From: an uncultured Muribaculaceae bacterium
GTDB lineage: Bacteria > Bacteroidota > Bacteroidia > Bacteroidales > Muribaculaceae
Length of the DNA: 64,000 nt
Direction of reading: 5' to 3'
Assembly: GCA_910589425.1 (NCBI GenBank)
Contig: CAJUSZ010000009.1
Location: 1-64,000 of the forward strand
Made by a program: the position numbers and the translations under genes. Of the stretch, positions 23,736-32,681 are shown one piece after another (positions within the stretch are counted from its first letter, which is position 1; the number at the start of each line of letters is the position of its first letter). The notes below the pieces were generated by a model. The model saw only the letters and a program-made list of their open reading frames with translations, was not told the DNA's origin and ran no database searches.

Positions 23736-24161
23736 TCACCATTTCCTGAAATGCCAGATCTGAGTCCCTCCTCCGGCAAGCGGTTTTCCCAATGTCATGC
23801 TTTTGGAAGACAGACTGATTATCTGCCATTCGGATTGTCTGCCGGTCTCCGGAATGAGCATCGGGAATCGTTCATCGGGGAAATCAAGAAACAGTGTCTC
23901 ATCTGAGATCCTGAAATTGCCGTAGGTCTCGGATGTCTGGTGGCGTTCGCTTACGGTCAGGACTTTGATGGTGGTCGATTGGAATGACCAGTACATTCTG
24001 GTGTCCGTGTCGGGAGTGGCGTGTTCATCTCCGGAGCTGATCCCTGTCAGTTGCCATTGTCCGAGAATGTCTCCGATATCCCCGTTGTTGGTGGTGCAGC
24101 CGGTCAGGATAAGCAATGAGATGGCTGCCATGATCGTATATCTGAAGGAGAGTGTTTTCAT
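23736..24161 (-). CDS. small lipocalin-like lipoprotein
   Basis: This 141-residue protein has a lipoprotein signal peptide ending in LTGC (Cys at about residue 22). After it comes ILGQWQLTGISSGDEH, the GxW start seen in Bacteroidota lipocalin-like proteins, then alternating strands (MYWSFQSTTIKVLTV, YGNFRISDETLFLDF). It should be an outer-membrane or periplasmic lipoprotein. Its start overlaps the stop of the Wzi-like gene (24158-24161, ATGA), so the two are translationally coupled and probably work in the same envelope process. The ligand is unknown. Confidence 0.72.
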   Translation of the reverse strand: MKTLSFRYTIMAAISLLILTGCTTNNGDIGDILGQWQLTGISSGDEHATPDTDTRMYWSFQSTTIKVLTVSERHQTSETYGNFRISDETLFLDFPDERFPMLIPETGRQSEWQIISLSSKSMTLGKPLAGGGTQIWHFRKW

Positions 24162-25708
24162 TTGTGTCTGAAATTAATTAGTCCGTCGTATGACACCCCG
24201 ATCATCAGTCCGTAGTTATTGCCGTAGAGCGATCCTGTGTCGAATGCTATCTGCGCGGACAATGCCAGTCCTTTCACACGAGGCATCTCGTAGGAAGCCT
24301 GGATAGACAGCGATGTGGCATGCCGTTTCTCCGGAGCCGGCTCCATCGGGGTGCCGAATGATTCCCTCCATGCTCCGAGCAGCCTGTATCTCATGTTGGC
24401 GAAAGGCTCCCCCTCGATTCCTGCCTGGATTCCCCTGATCCTGTTGTCGGTGAAGAGAAGATAGCCATCTTTGTTGTAGAATGGACTTTTTGCGAAAGGG
24501 GTTCCGATCGACATCCCGTAGTTCGCCCATCCGTTGTAGAAATAGTTGTTGTAATAATTGTCGGCGCCGGTGGCTTCACCTCCGATGGTCGTGCCGTCGT
24601 GATCGCCCGGTGCCCAGTGCATTGGCCCGGACTGGTTTGTGAAGTCTATGTATTCTATGGAAGCGGTGTCGATCCAGGCCGGCTTGTTTCTGCGGTATTC
24701 CACACCCCAGACTCCGTCCCATCCGTTGAGCTTCCCGATTCCGGAGCCGTCTTCCCACGGCCATTGGAAGAATGCCGTGATCTCGGATCCGTCATGAAAT
24801 CTGTAGCGTGCCCTGAAATCCCAGGAGCCGAGATGGTTGCCGTTGTAATATTGTCGGTCTCCGCCGGTGGTTCCTCCTCCTCCGCGTTTCTGGACGAAAA
24901 CGTCGAGGAAATCTTTCAGGCTCACTTTCCCGCCGGCGCTTTCATATATCTGTCCGTCGGAATAGGCATTGTAATATCCGCCGAACTGAGCGGCGTGCTG
25001 CATCCCTACTGTAACTGAAAACGGTTTTTCCGGATTTGTGCGGAAATATAGCCGCTTGTAATGGAACCAGACACCGGTTGTCAGGAATGAGTTATAGTAG
25101 TTGTAATGATCTTTCAGCCAGTTACTGTCTGTGAATTTTCCGTAGGCGGCCTCAGCCTGTATCTGAACCCATCCGTTGGTGAACGGTATGTTTTGGAAAT
25201 CGATGAATCCAAGACGCACCTGAGGGATCGGGCGTGCGTTTTCGCTTACCACAATGTCTCCTACACCGAGCGGTGAATCAAACAGCGAGCGGTCGTTCCC
25301 CTTCATACCTGCCGTGATAAAAAAACCGCGGTATTTCAGGCCTCCCCACAACTGCTGGATCCAGACGTATGGCTGGCGGCGGTTATGTTCGCTCCATGTT
25401 CCTGAAGATTTGTCGAATCGTTCGTAGGCGACGGGCTGGGTGTAGGAGCCGATGATTTCTGCTCCGAATCCATACTCGAATCTGCCGGTGCGTTTCAGTT
25501 CCCGGCATATTGAGAGTCTTTCGTAGATTCCGGCAGGCTGAGTGAATATCCCTCCGGAATTCGACCCTATGAAATATGGTGAGAAATCGCCTCCGCCCGC
25601 GTTAACGACGGTGGATGCTCTCCAGGGGATGGAGTAGTCCGCTTTTGCGGCGGAAGCCATGATCAGTATCATGGCGGTTATCAGTCGTATGAGTTTTCTG
25701 CTGGGCAT
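24158..25708 (-). CDS. capsule assembly Wzi family outer-membrane protein
   Basis: This 516-residue protein begins with a signal peptide (through about residue 23) and continues as an aromatic-rich beta-barrel: WGGLKYRGFFITAGMKGND, YGKFTDSNWLKDHYNYY, FTNGWVQIQAEAAYG. This is the Wzi pattern; Wzi attaches and organises capsular polysaccharide at the outer membrane. The Ser/Gly-rich KRGGGGTTGG segment is probably a loop. The N terminus overlaps the acyltransferase gene by 28 bases and the C terminus overlaps the lipoprotein gene by 4, so all three share one mRNA. Confidence 0.9.
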   Translation of the reverse strand: MPSRKLIRLITAMILIMASAAKADYSIPWRASTVVNAGGGDFSPYFIGSNSGGIFTQPAGIYERLSICRELKRTGRFEYGFGAEIIGSYTQPVAYERFDKSSGTWSEHNRRQPYVWIQQLWGGLKYRGFFITAGMKGNDRSLFDSPLGVGDIVVSENARPIPQVRLGFIDFQNIPFTNGWVQIQAEAAYGKFTDSNWLKDHYNYYNSFLTTGVWFHYKRLYFRTNPEKPFSVTVGMQHAAQFGGYYNAYSDGQIYESAGGKVSLKDFLDVFVQKRGGGGTTGGDRQYYNGNHLGSWDFRARYRFHDGSEITAFFQWPWEDGSGIGKLNGWDGVWGVEYRRNKPAWIDTASIEYIDFTNQSGPMHWAPGDHDGTTIGGEATGADNYYNNYFYNGWANYGMSIGTPFAKSPFYNKDGYLLFTDNRIRGIQAGIEGEPFANMRYRLLGAWRESFGTPMEPAPEKRHATSLSIQASYEMPRVKGLALSAQIAFDTGSLYGNNYGLMIGVSYDGLINFRHK

Positions 25709-26664
25709 TTGTCGGATTTGTATGAGTTTACATGACGGCGCTTTTTCTCTTCGAAAATATCTGAGATCTTGAAAAATATGCCGCTTTCCTCCACATCTCC
25801 GAATTCATGGTTGATGGCAGTGCCAAACATTCTCATTGTCGGGGAGAGACTCATATAGGCATTTACAAGGGGAGGGATGTTCAGTCCGTGTTCACGGACG
25901 CTATGGTTGAGGATCTTGTAGTCTTCCTTAAAATTCCCTCCGGAGAACAGCCTTTCGAGCTTATTCCTGTCAGGGGATGTGTGGAGCGGCCGTATAGGCT
26001 CCACAAGCCGGTCGGGATCAGGGAAATACTTGTGCAGAAAAAACAGAAGCATATCCCGGCATTCCGTGCCGTAGTCGGGATACATCGTAACTTTGCCGAA
26101 CAGGTATTTTATCTGCGGGTACACCACAGTCAAGGCTCCGAGTCCGTCCCAGAGGTTGTCGAGTGCGTAGAGTGCTTTTGCCCCGGCTTTCGATGACTGA
26201 TATCCGGTTGAGACAAACGATCTCCCCAGCTCGATCGTGTAGGGCAGAAGTTCGTTGATGAACCGGTCCGAGAACCGGAACATGTGGGATGTCGCTATCC
26301 GAGGCGAACCGTCGCTGCTGAATCTGATATCTTCTCCCAGAATGAACCGGTATCCTCCTATGATCTCCATATCGTGAGGATCCCATACGATCAACTGGCG
26401 GCATGGCGGCTCCATTGTGTCGAACTCGTCTATGTCGCAGCATTTCCCTGTTCCGCCACCTGCATCGCGAAACGCAATCTCTCTGAGACGACCGATCTCG
26501 CGCATTGTGTTGGGCGCGCATTTGTGGTCGATGATATAGATTTCGTTATCAAGTTTGTTCGTATGGCGCAGCAGCCGTTCTCCGGTCAGTTCGGCGGCGA
26601 TAAGATCCCTGTCTATTCTGTCTATAATTTCTTCCATATATGTCGGCGCATATCGGCTTGTCAT
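25681..26664 (-). CDS. GNAT-type lipid N-acyltransferase, OlsB/GlsB-like
   Basis: This 327-residue protein resembles OlsB/hemolysin-family acyltransferases: FRDAGG near the N terminus, DPHDMEIIGGYRFILG, and IELGRSFVSTGYQ. OlsB acylates ornithine and Bacteroides GlsB acylates glycine to give amino-acid lipids. The central phosphate-binding and C-terminal segments (PDYGTECRDMLLFFL) fit that class. Assigning glycine rather than ornithine as substrate would be inference. A TAACTTTG -7 box lies at 26720-26727. It is the first gene of the overlapping acyltransferase-Wzi-lipoprotein set. Confidence 0.78.
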   Translation of the reverse strand: MTSRYAPTYMEEIIDRIDRDLIAAELTGERLLRHTNKLDNEIYIIDHKCAPNTMREIGRLREIAFRDAGGGTGKCCDIDEFDTMEPPCRQLIVWDPHDMEIIGGYRFILGEDIRFSSDGSPRIATSHMFRFSDRFINELLPYTIELGRSFVSTGYQSSKAGAKALYALDNLWDGLGALTVVYPQIKYLFGKVTMYPDYGTECRDMLLFFLHKYFPDPDRLVEPIRPLHTSPDRNKLERLFSGGNFKEDYKILNHSVREHGLNIPPLVNAYMSLSPTMRMFGTAINHEFGDVEESGIFFKISDIFEEKKRRHVNSYKSDKCPAENSYD

Positions 26665-26719
26665 CCTGAAACAGGAAGCCGGCGATGGATGGCAGGCATG
26701 ATCGATGTCTGCGTAGATG

Positions 26720-26727
26720 CAAAGTTA
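26720..26727 (-). promoter_or_regulatory. -7 box for the acyltransferase-Wzi operon
   Basis: TAACTTTG on the minus strand fits TAnnTTTG exactly and lies 56 bases before the acyltransferase start. The -33 position is not TTTG, so this is a half-supported promoter. Confidence 0.5.
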
Positions 26728-26811
26728 CAAAAAAAGTCTCAGAAATAGCTCAGAGTGTGTTTAAAAATGAATGGAGGTGCAGGTTGGAAAGATTGTCGCG
26801 ATGGCTCACCT

Positions 26812-26860
26812 TGAATATAAAAAGCCGCTGAGTGGGATTCTCTACGGCTTTTTATATTCA
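26812..26860 (-). terminator. terminator after the parvulin gene
   Basis: TGAATATAAAAAGCCG (26812-26827) pairs perfectly over 16 bp with 26845-26860. The stem has the AAAAAGCCG/CGGCTTTTT pattern typical of bidirectional terminators and lies 43 bases after the stop at 26904. Confidence 0.85.
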
Positions 26861-26903
26861 TTAGTTATCTATTGCGTTAGCTTGATTGTGCTTGGCGCGT
26901 GGA

Positions 26904-28832
26904 TTATTTCCTGACTTTTTTCAACACTTTTTCGTTCACTTTTACCGGATATTTGCGGCGTAGCTCCTCGTTCCATTGTTCCTGTAGCAGATTCTGGAAA
27001 TCGGTGGTTACTTGTCCGCGTACGTCGGCGGCCTCTTCGGGCTGATCGATTATGCGGGGCATGAACATGAACATGGATTGGAAGTTCGTGATTCTCGGAG
27101 ACACTTTCGGCCCGTCGAAGACAAGATAGTCTACCATCGCGTTGTCTCCCTTACCGACAGATATATGGTCAATCTGCATGTTTCCCTTGAAATTCTTGCG
27201 GACTGTATATACCATGGAGTCAGTGCCGGTCTTGGACATCAGATCTTTGATCTCCTGCGCCACGCTGTCGTTGAGTGCCTGGACAAGATAGCCTTTCACG
27301 TGGGGTTTGTCCCATTTGTAGTCATCGCGGTGCGCTTTGAAGAATGCTTCGAGAGCCTCCGGATCCTGCGATGCCTTGTCCCATACTTTGCGCACGCTGG
27401 CTTCGTAGAGAAGGCTGCCGTCGCGGTATTCGTTCAGCAGGTTGCGGTATTCGGGTTCCTCGGCTTCGAGGCGTTTCATCTCCTGGTCGCGGGCGCTCTT
27501 GTTGATGAACCATGACTGGTATTGCTCGAATTGTCCGATTGCGCTCTTAGGATCGGGAACGATGCGCTGGTGCATCCCTTTCAGCATGTCGGCACGTTTT
27601 ATGGCGTTCTTGCCGAATGTGATCACGGGCATTTCCCCACCTTTGCCTTTCCCGAAACGTTCGTAGAACAGGGAGTCAATGCCGTTGGCTGACATGTAGG
27701 TGGTCATCTCTTCTATGGCCATGTCGTTGACCTTGCCATTATGGGTAGCCATCAGTTTCGCGGTCTGGTTGTCAAGGACCATGCGGAAACGGGCGTCCTG
27801 AGGATTGTTGATGCGGTTCAGAATGAAGTGTTTCACATCCTCTTCTGACGATCCGGGTATCCCTTTGATACGTTGCAGTATGTGCCAGCCGAAACGTGAA
27901 CGGAACGGGCGGGATATCTGTCCGTCGGCAATTGAGAATGCCACTTCGTCGAATTCCGGCACCATTTCGCCTGCGCCGAATGCCGGGAGACGGCCGTCTT
28001 GTCTGGCGGAGCCTTTGTCGTCGGAATTGTTGCGTGCGGTCAGACCGAATGAGGCAGGCTCGTTCTCGATGGCTGCATAAAGGCTGTCGATCTCATGTTT
28101 TGCCTTTGCTTCTTCTTCCGGAGTCGCACCTTGCGGACACATTTTCAGAATATGGGCGGTGAGGACTTTGCCGCGCGACGGGCGCTTTTTGCCTCCCATG
28201 ATTATGTGTACGGTGTTTGGAGTCTCCACAATTTCTGAAATCACTCCCTCGGGTGTGGTGAAGACAGCTTTCTCGAAAGAATACGGGAATTTCATGGCGC
28301 TGATGTAGCCCATGTTGCCTCCGTTGGTGTTTGATCCCTGGTCGTCGGAATATTTCAAGGCGGTCTCATCCCATGAGGAAGTACCCTGAACGAGGACATT
28401 GCGTATTGAGTCGAGTGTGGCGCGGGCTGTCTTGTCGCCCGGGCGCGTGAATTTCATGATATGTCTTGCCTCCGCTTCCTGTTTGCTCCAGCCGAACTCT
28501 TCGGCCACGAGATTCCGGATATATGCGGAGTCGGCCATGTAGGGAGCCGCAAGATCGGCACGGTATTGTTCCATCTCCTTTTTGAATGAGGGGAGTGTGT
28601 CGAGTCTGTCGGCAATGGCATCGGCTACTTTCAGTTTGTAGAGCTTGAACATTTCGACATATTCTGAAAGTGGTTGAGGCTCGAGTTGCTGACGGCTGTT
28701 CTTGCGGTAGAGATACTCGAACTCCGAGAGAGGGACATCCACTCCGTTGACCGTCATGATGACCGGATCTTTGGCTGCCCAGCAGGCCGCCACAGCAGCC
28801 AATGCGCCTCCAGCCATGAATAATTTCTTCAT
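26904..28832 (-). CDS. peptidylprolyl isomerase with two parvulin domains (SurA/PpiD-like)
   Basis: This 642-residue protein has an export signal with a lipobox-like VAAC around Cys17, so it may be a lipoprotein. Two parvulin rotamase domains are visible: one starting EAEARHIMKF (about 115-215), with the GGNMGYIS motif, and one starting LTAHILKMCP (about 225-335) with FRSRFGWHILQ. The C-terminal half is helical and charged. Such proteins fold outer-membrane or secreted proteins in the periplasm. Length is as expected for Bacteroidota paralogues. It stands alone between two terminators. Confidence 0.9.
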   Translation of the reverse strand: MKKLFMAGGALAAVAACWAAKDPVIMTVNGVDVPLSEFEYLYRKNSRQQLEPQPLSEYVEMFKLYKLKVADAIADRLDTLPSFKKEMEQYRADLAAPYMADSAYIRNLVAEEFGWSKQEAEARHIMKFTRPGDKTARATLDSIRNVLVQGTSSWDETALKYSDDQGSNTNGGNMGYISAMKFPYSFEKAVFTTPEGVISEIVETPNTVHIIMGGKKRPSRGKVLTAHILKMCPQGATPEEEAKAKHEIDSLYAAIENEPASFGLTARNNSDDKGSARQDGRLPAFGAGEMVPEFDEVAFSIADGQISRPFRSRFGWHILQRIKGIPGSSEEDVKHFILNRINNPQDARFRMVLDNQTAKLMATHNGKVNDMAIEEMTTYMSANGIDSLFYERFGKGKGGEMPVITFGKNAIKRADMLKGMHQRIVPDPKSAIGQFEQYQSWFINKSARDQEMKRLEAEEPEYRNLLNEYRDGSLLYEASVRKVWDKASQDPEALEAFFKAHRDDYKWDKPHVKGYLVQALNDSVAQEIKDLMSKTGTDSMVYTVRKNFKGNMQIDHISVGKGDNAMVDYLVFDGPKVSPRITNFQSMFMFMPRIIDQPEEAADVRGQVTTDFQNLLQEQWNEELRRKYPVKVNEKVLKKVRK

Positions 28833-28867
28833 ATCAAGATCGTTGTATGTGTTGTTTTCGTATAAAA

Positions 28868-28909
28868 ATCAGGTGGAAAGCTCCGGTATGGCATTGCTTT
28901 CCACCTGAT
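28868..28909 (-). terminator. terminator after the guaB-CMP-sugar synthetase transcript
   Basis: ATCAGGTGGAAAGC (28868-28881) pairs over 14 bp with GCTTTCCACCTGAT (28896-28909). On the minus strand it is followed by TTTTATA. It lies 56 bases past the synthetase stop at 28965. Confidence 0.8.
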
Positions 28910-28964
28910 ATAACGGCCGATTGGTCAAAATATTATAATGCCGGCTGCAAAAAGAGTCGTTTGT

Positions 28965-29675
28965 TCAGAGTGTGATTTTTCCTGTCTCGACCATGTATTG
29001 CAGCCTGTCGTAGTCTTCCATCTCGTCGAGATCGAAGCACAGGTGATCCATCGGATAGACAAGTGTTCGCGGACTGACTGCTCTCGGATGGTCTGTGTCG
29101 AGCGCTTCGCGCCTGTAGACATAAACAGAGCCGTTTATATCGAATACCTCGGGCGACTGCTGGCGGGAATTGAATTTTGCCTCACAGACTTCTCTGAAAT
29201 ATCCGTCCGGTTTGCGTTCCACCATGTTGAAATACGGGTTGCGTCGGCATGGACTGACACTGAAAATTGTAAGGGCCTCACTATCGCCGGCTATCTTTTC
29301 GAGACAAGCCTCGATGTCTTCCTGGGTGCGCATCGGGGAGCTGACATCAAGATCCACGATGTAGTCGTATCTGTGTCCGCGTCTGCGCTCCATGTGTTCC
29401 ACCGCGTCCTTGATGGCGTCGACTTTGCCGCAATGGTCATCGGCAAGATATGCCGGACGCCTGTAGTCGGTAGGCAGTCCCCATTCCTCCGCTGTGGCGA
29501 TGATCTGGTCGCTGTCTGTGGAAAGAATGACGTCGGCTTCATGTCTGGCGGCAAATTTTTTTGCCGCCGATATGGTATATGCTATGAGCGGTTTTCCGCC
29601 CACGGGCCTTATGTTCTTCCCGGGAATACCCTTTGATCCGCCGCGGGCAAGGATTGTTACGAGTATGTTTTGCAT
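28965..29675 (-). CDS. CMP-sugar synthetase (acylneuraminate cytidylyltransferase family)
   Basis: This 236-residue enzyme activates a nonulosonic or Kdo-type acid with CTP. It starts LVTILARGGSKGIPGKN, the CTP-binding loop of NeuA/LegF/KdsB-like enzymes, then continues with LSTDSDQI, LDVSSPMRTQEDIEACL and FDINGSVYVYRRE. The second half lacks the larger acylneuraminate C-terminal domain, so it looks like the short LegF/PtmB form; this is inference. It begins 8 bases after the guaB stop and must share its promoter, an unusual link between purine synthesis and surface-sugar activation. Confidence 0.88.
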   Translation of the reverse strand: MQNILVTILARGGSKGIPGKNIRPVGGKPLIAYTISAAKKFAARHEADVILSTDSDQIIATAEEWGLPTDYRRPAYLADDHCGKVDAIKDAVEHMERRRGHRYDYIVDLDVSSPMRTQEDIEACLEKIAGDSEALTIFSVSPCRRNPYFNMVERKPDGYFREVCEAKFNSRQQSPEVFDINGSVYVYRREALDTDHPRAVSPRTLVYPMDHLCFDLDEMEDYDRLQYMVETGKITL

Positions 29676-29683
29676 GGATTGGT

Positions 29684-31156
29684 TCAGCTGCGGCTGTAGT
29701 TTGGTGCCTCTGAAGTAATCGCCACGTCGTGGGGATGGCTTTCAAGCACGCCGGCGGATGTGATGCGGGTGAACTTTGCGTGATGCAGGGTCTCGATATC
29801 TTTGGCTCCGCAATATCCCATTCCGGCACGGAGTCCGCCGAGGATCTGATAGACAACCTCGTAGAGCGATCCCTTGTAGGGGACGCGTGCGGCGATTCCT
29901 TCCGGGACAAGTTTCTTGACATCCGTTACTGTCCCCTGGAAATAACGGTCTTTGGATCCTTTCTCCATTGCCTCAAGAGATCCCATGCCTCGGTATGACT
30001 TGAATTTACGTCCGTTGAAGATGATTGTGTCGCCGGGTGATTCCTCGACTCCGGCAAGCATCCCTCCGAGCATCACGCTGTGTCCGCCTGCGGCCAGAGC
30101 CTTCACTATGTCGCCTGAATAGCGTATGCCGCCGTCTGCTATCAAGGGGATTCCGGTGCCTTCAAGTGCTTTGGCCACATCATAGACAGCCGAAAGCTGA
30201 GGCACCCCAACTCCGGCTACGACGCGGGTGGTGCAGATGGATCCGGGTCCGATGCCGACTTTGACTCCGTCGGCTCCATGTTCAACCAGATAGCGCGCGG
30301 CCTCTCCGGTGGCGATATTGCCCACCACTACATCGATGTCGGGGAAAGCTGCTTTCACGGCTTCAAGAGTGTTTACCACGCCGGCTGAATGGCCGTGGGC
30401 GGTGTCGATCACTATCGCGTCTACGCCGGCCTTGACAAGCGCCTCGGCACGCTGCATGCTGTCGGCCGTAACGCCGATGCCGGCGGCCACGCGCAGACGT
30501 CCCAGACGGTCCTTGCATGCATTGGGTTTGTCTTTTGCTTTTGTGATATCCTTATATGTTACGAGGCCTATAAGTTTCCCGTTAGCGTCCACGACTGGAA
30601 GTTTCTCGATCTTGTGGCGCTGAAGGATGTCGGCCGCTTTTTCGAGATCGGTGCTTTGATCTGTGGTAACAAGATTTGTCGATGTCATCACTTCGTCGAT
30701 CTTGCGGTCCGGATTGCGCTCGAACCGCAGGTCGCGGTTTGTGACAATTCCGCGCAGTGTCATGTCGTCGTCCACTACCGGAATTCCGCCGATGTGGTAT
30801 TCGGCCATCATTGCCAGTGCCTGGCTGACGGTGCTGCCGCAGCGGATCGTTACAGGATCATAGATCATGCCGTTCTCGGCCCGCTTTACAGCGTGGACCT
30901 GACGCGCCTGTTCCTCAATCGACATGTTCTTGTGAATCACGCCGATTCCACCCTCGCGGGCTATGGCAATGGCAAGCTGCGATTCTGTTACTGTGTCCAT
31001 GGCGGCGGAGACCAATGGAACGTTGAGCGAAATTCGACGGGAAAATTTGGAGGAAAGATTCACCTCGCGGGGCAATACGTTGGAAAAGGCAGGAATCAGG
31101 AGTACATCGTCAAATGTAAGTCCTTCCATCTGCACGCGGTCTGCAATAAACGACAT
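29684..31156 (-). CDS. guaB: inosine-5'-monophosphate dehydrogenase
   Basis: This 490-residue enzyme oxidises IMP to XMP, the first step to GMP. It begins MSFIADRVQMEGLTFDDVLL, has a CBS pair (about residues 95-205), the catalytic Cys in GPGSICTTRVV, and the flap and phosphate-binding GGIRYSGDIVKAL and GSLEAMEKGSK. A frame extension to 31186 exists, but the ATG at 31154-31156 gives the family's usual N terminus, and the promoter's predicted start (about 31177-31180) lies downstream of that extension. Confidence 0.95.
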   Translation of the reverse strand: MSFIADRVQMEGLTFDDVLLIPAFSNVLPREVNLSSKFSRRISLNVPLVSAAMDTVTESQLAIAIAREGGIGVIHKNMSIEEQARQVHAVKRAENGMIYDPVTIRCGSTVSQALAMMAEYHIGGIPVVDDDMTLRGIVTNRDLRFERNPDRKIDEVMTSTNLVTTDQSTDLEKAADILQRHKIEKLPVVDANGKLIGLVTYKDITKAKDKPNACKDRLGRLRVAAGIGVTADSMQRAEALVKAGVDAIVIDTAHGHSAGVVNTLEAVKAAFPDIDVVVGNIATGEAARYLVEHGADGVKVGIGPGSICTTRVVAGVGVPQLSAVYDVAKALEGTGIPLIADGGIRYSGDIVKALAAGGHSVMLGGMLAGVEESPGDTIIFNGRKFKSYRGMGSLEAMEKGSKDRYFQGTVTDVKKLVPEGIAARVPYKGSLYEVVYQILGGLRAGMGYCGAKDIETLHHAKFTRITSAGVLESHPHDVAITSEAPNYSRS

Positions 31157-31183
31157 AATTTTTGGTCTGGATTTTATTGCACG

Positions 31184-31214
31184 CAAAATTACTAATTATT
31201 TCCGAACAGACAAA
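31184..31214 (-). promoter_or_regulatory. optimal Bacteroidota promoter for guaB
   Basis: On the minus strand TTTG (31211-31214), a 19-base spacer and TAATTTTG (31184-31191) match TTTG-N19-TAnnTTTG exactly. It sets the guaB start at 31156 rather than 31186. Confidence 0.88.
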
Positions 31215-31278
31215 ATGTGGGAATCCAAACTTTCCCGGTTTGCCATCTCCGCAGCGGGATAAGGCCTTTTTTTGACAA

Positions 31279-31469
31279 TAAGTAACTCTTTGAAATTAGT
31301 TATAATTTAAAATTTTATCAGTAACCCTATGGGCTTATATCATCTTATTTGTCTTTTTGGTATATTTCAAATTTTCAATCAGTCGTTTAGCCCGCTAAAC
31401 TCCCTCTTTCAAATTGGAAATCTCCTCAAAAATCCAGCATAATCCGATATAAGCTTAAAGAGTTACTTA
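31279..31469. repeat. 191-base element bounded by 13-bp inverted repeats
   Basis: TAAGTAACTCTTT (31279-31291) and its exact complement AAAGAGTTACTTA (31457-31469) bound the interval. Inside are GCTTATATC (31333-31341) with GATATAAGC (31446-31454), and a GTTTAGCCCGCTAAAC hairpin near 31385. It is AT-rich and has no gene. The structure resembles a MITE or an invertible intergenic segment. The interval 31187-31490 has no coding frame I can support. Confidence 0.5.
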
Positions 31470-31490
31470 TCCGGGACAAAATTATCCCTG

Positions 31491-32681
31491 TCAGCGGTTG
31501 CGGGTGTAGAATCTTTCCAGACGGGAGCGGTGGCGTATGCCGAAGAAAAAATTGTCTATCGGACGCCACAGCATGAATACCGGCACGCTCCACCATAGCC
31601 GGGTGGTGTTGAGGCACGGTGCGACCAGCCGGTATAGATATATTCCGAAGCCCCAGAATATGAGCAGCAGTGCCGACGCGATGACTGCCGGAGTCCAGCG
31701 TTCCACCGGATCAGGCGCGGATTCTGTAAACAACGGCGACAATGCCGCGCAGATTGTAGAAATAAGCGCTATCCATTGGCAACAGCTTCCGATTCCGGCC
31801 TTGATAAAGGGTTGGCGTGGGAGCATCTTTGCCGAGAATGCGTATCGTTCTCTCATTTCTACTGCGCTCTTGTTGGCGTTCGCAGGATTCTGCGTCAGAA
31901 TGGCGTTCTTGTCGAGCTGGACGGCTGTGTTGGTGCCGGTTGCGATCTCGGAAAGGAAAAGGTCATCGTCGCCCGGATCGATGTGGGTGGTTTTGGAATA
32001 TCCTTTTGTCCCGAAAAATAGGCTTCTGGCGAATAGCATGTTGAAGCCGTCGCCTCTGAATGGGCGGCTGTTCAGGGCGCCGGCCACCCATTGTGATGTC
32101 CGGAAGCAGAAATCAAACTGTCTGAACCATTTGGATATTCCTTTCAGCGATGCGGCGTCCGGGCATGACAGGCCGAGTACGATGTTTACCGCCGGATTCT
32201 CTATCACGGGTCTCATCATCGTTGCCAGCCATTCCGGCGAGGAGATGCTGCATGTTGACACTGTGGTCAGCACAAACTCCGTGGAGGCCGCTTTTATGCC
32301 GATGGTGAAAGCGAGTTTTCTGCGGGACAGGTTGTGGGATCCTGGTGGAATGAATGTGAAATGGACATCAGGAAATTTTTCCCCGAATCGTTCGCGCATC
32401 TCCCTTGCCTTGACTGAATCCGCGTCAGACACGATTATCACTTTGTAATCGGGATATGTCTGCGCCGAGATCTGCCCGAGATATCGTTCGAGCGTTTCAT
32501 CGTCGGCAAAATCATATACAATCACCGATAGCGATGGAAATTCCATCCCGGCGGTTCCCGATTCTGAATCCCGGGTTCTGGTTGCCCGGATTATTTTTCT
32601 GACAGAAGGATATGAAATCGATATGGATGTCAATATCGCCGCGAGAGCGACGCAGAGAAGCGGTATTGGGATGGATGTCAT
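31491..32681 (-). CDS. membrane glycosyltransferase, family 2
   Basis: This 396-residue protein has an N-terminal membrane segment (residues 5-23), a GT-A domain with LSVIVYDFADDETLERYL and VIIVSDADS (the nucleotide/metal-binding DxD-like motif), GDDDLFLSEI as the acceptor/catalytic acidic block, and two or more C-terminal transmembrane segments (about 300-365). It probably transfers sugars from a nucleotide sugar to a lipid or glycan at the inner membrane. Its start codon overlaps the PldA stop (TAATG), so the two are translated together. The donor is unknown. Confidence 0.87.
   Translation of the reverse strand: MTSIPIPLLCVALAAILTSISISYPSVRKIIRATRTRDSESGTAGMEFPSLSVIVYDFADDETLERYLGQISAQTYPDYKVIIVSDADSVKAREMRERFGEKFPDVHFTFIPPGSHNLSRRKLAFTIGIKAASTEFVLTTVSTCSISSPEWLATMMRPVIENPAVNIVLGLSCPDAASLKGISKWFRQFDFCFRTSQWVAGALNSRPFRGDGFNMLFARSLFFGTKGYSKTTHIDPGDDDLFLSEIATGTNTAVQLDKNAILTQNPANANKSAVEMRERYAFSAKMLPRQPFIKAGIGSCCQWIALISTICAALSPLFTESAPDPVERWTPAVIASALLLIFWGFGIYLYRLVAPCLNTTRLWWSVPVFMLWRPIDNFFFGIRHRSRLERFYTRNR

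Noticed and set aside
30389..31195. Plus-strand 268-codon frame over guaB
   Set aside because: It is antisense to IMP dehydrogenase, which is fully supported by catalytic motifs.
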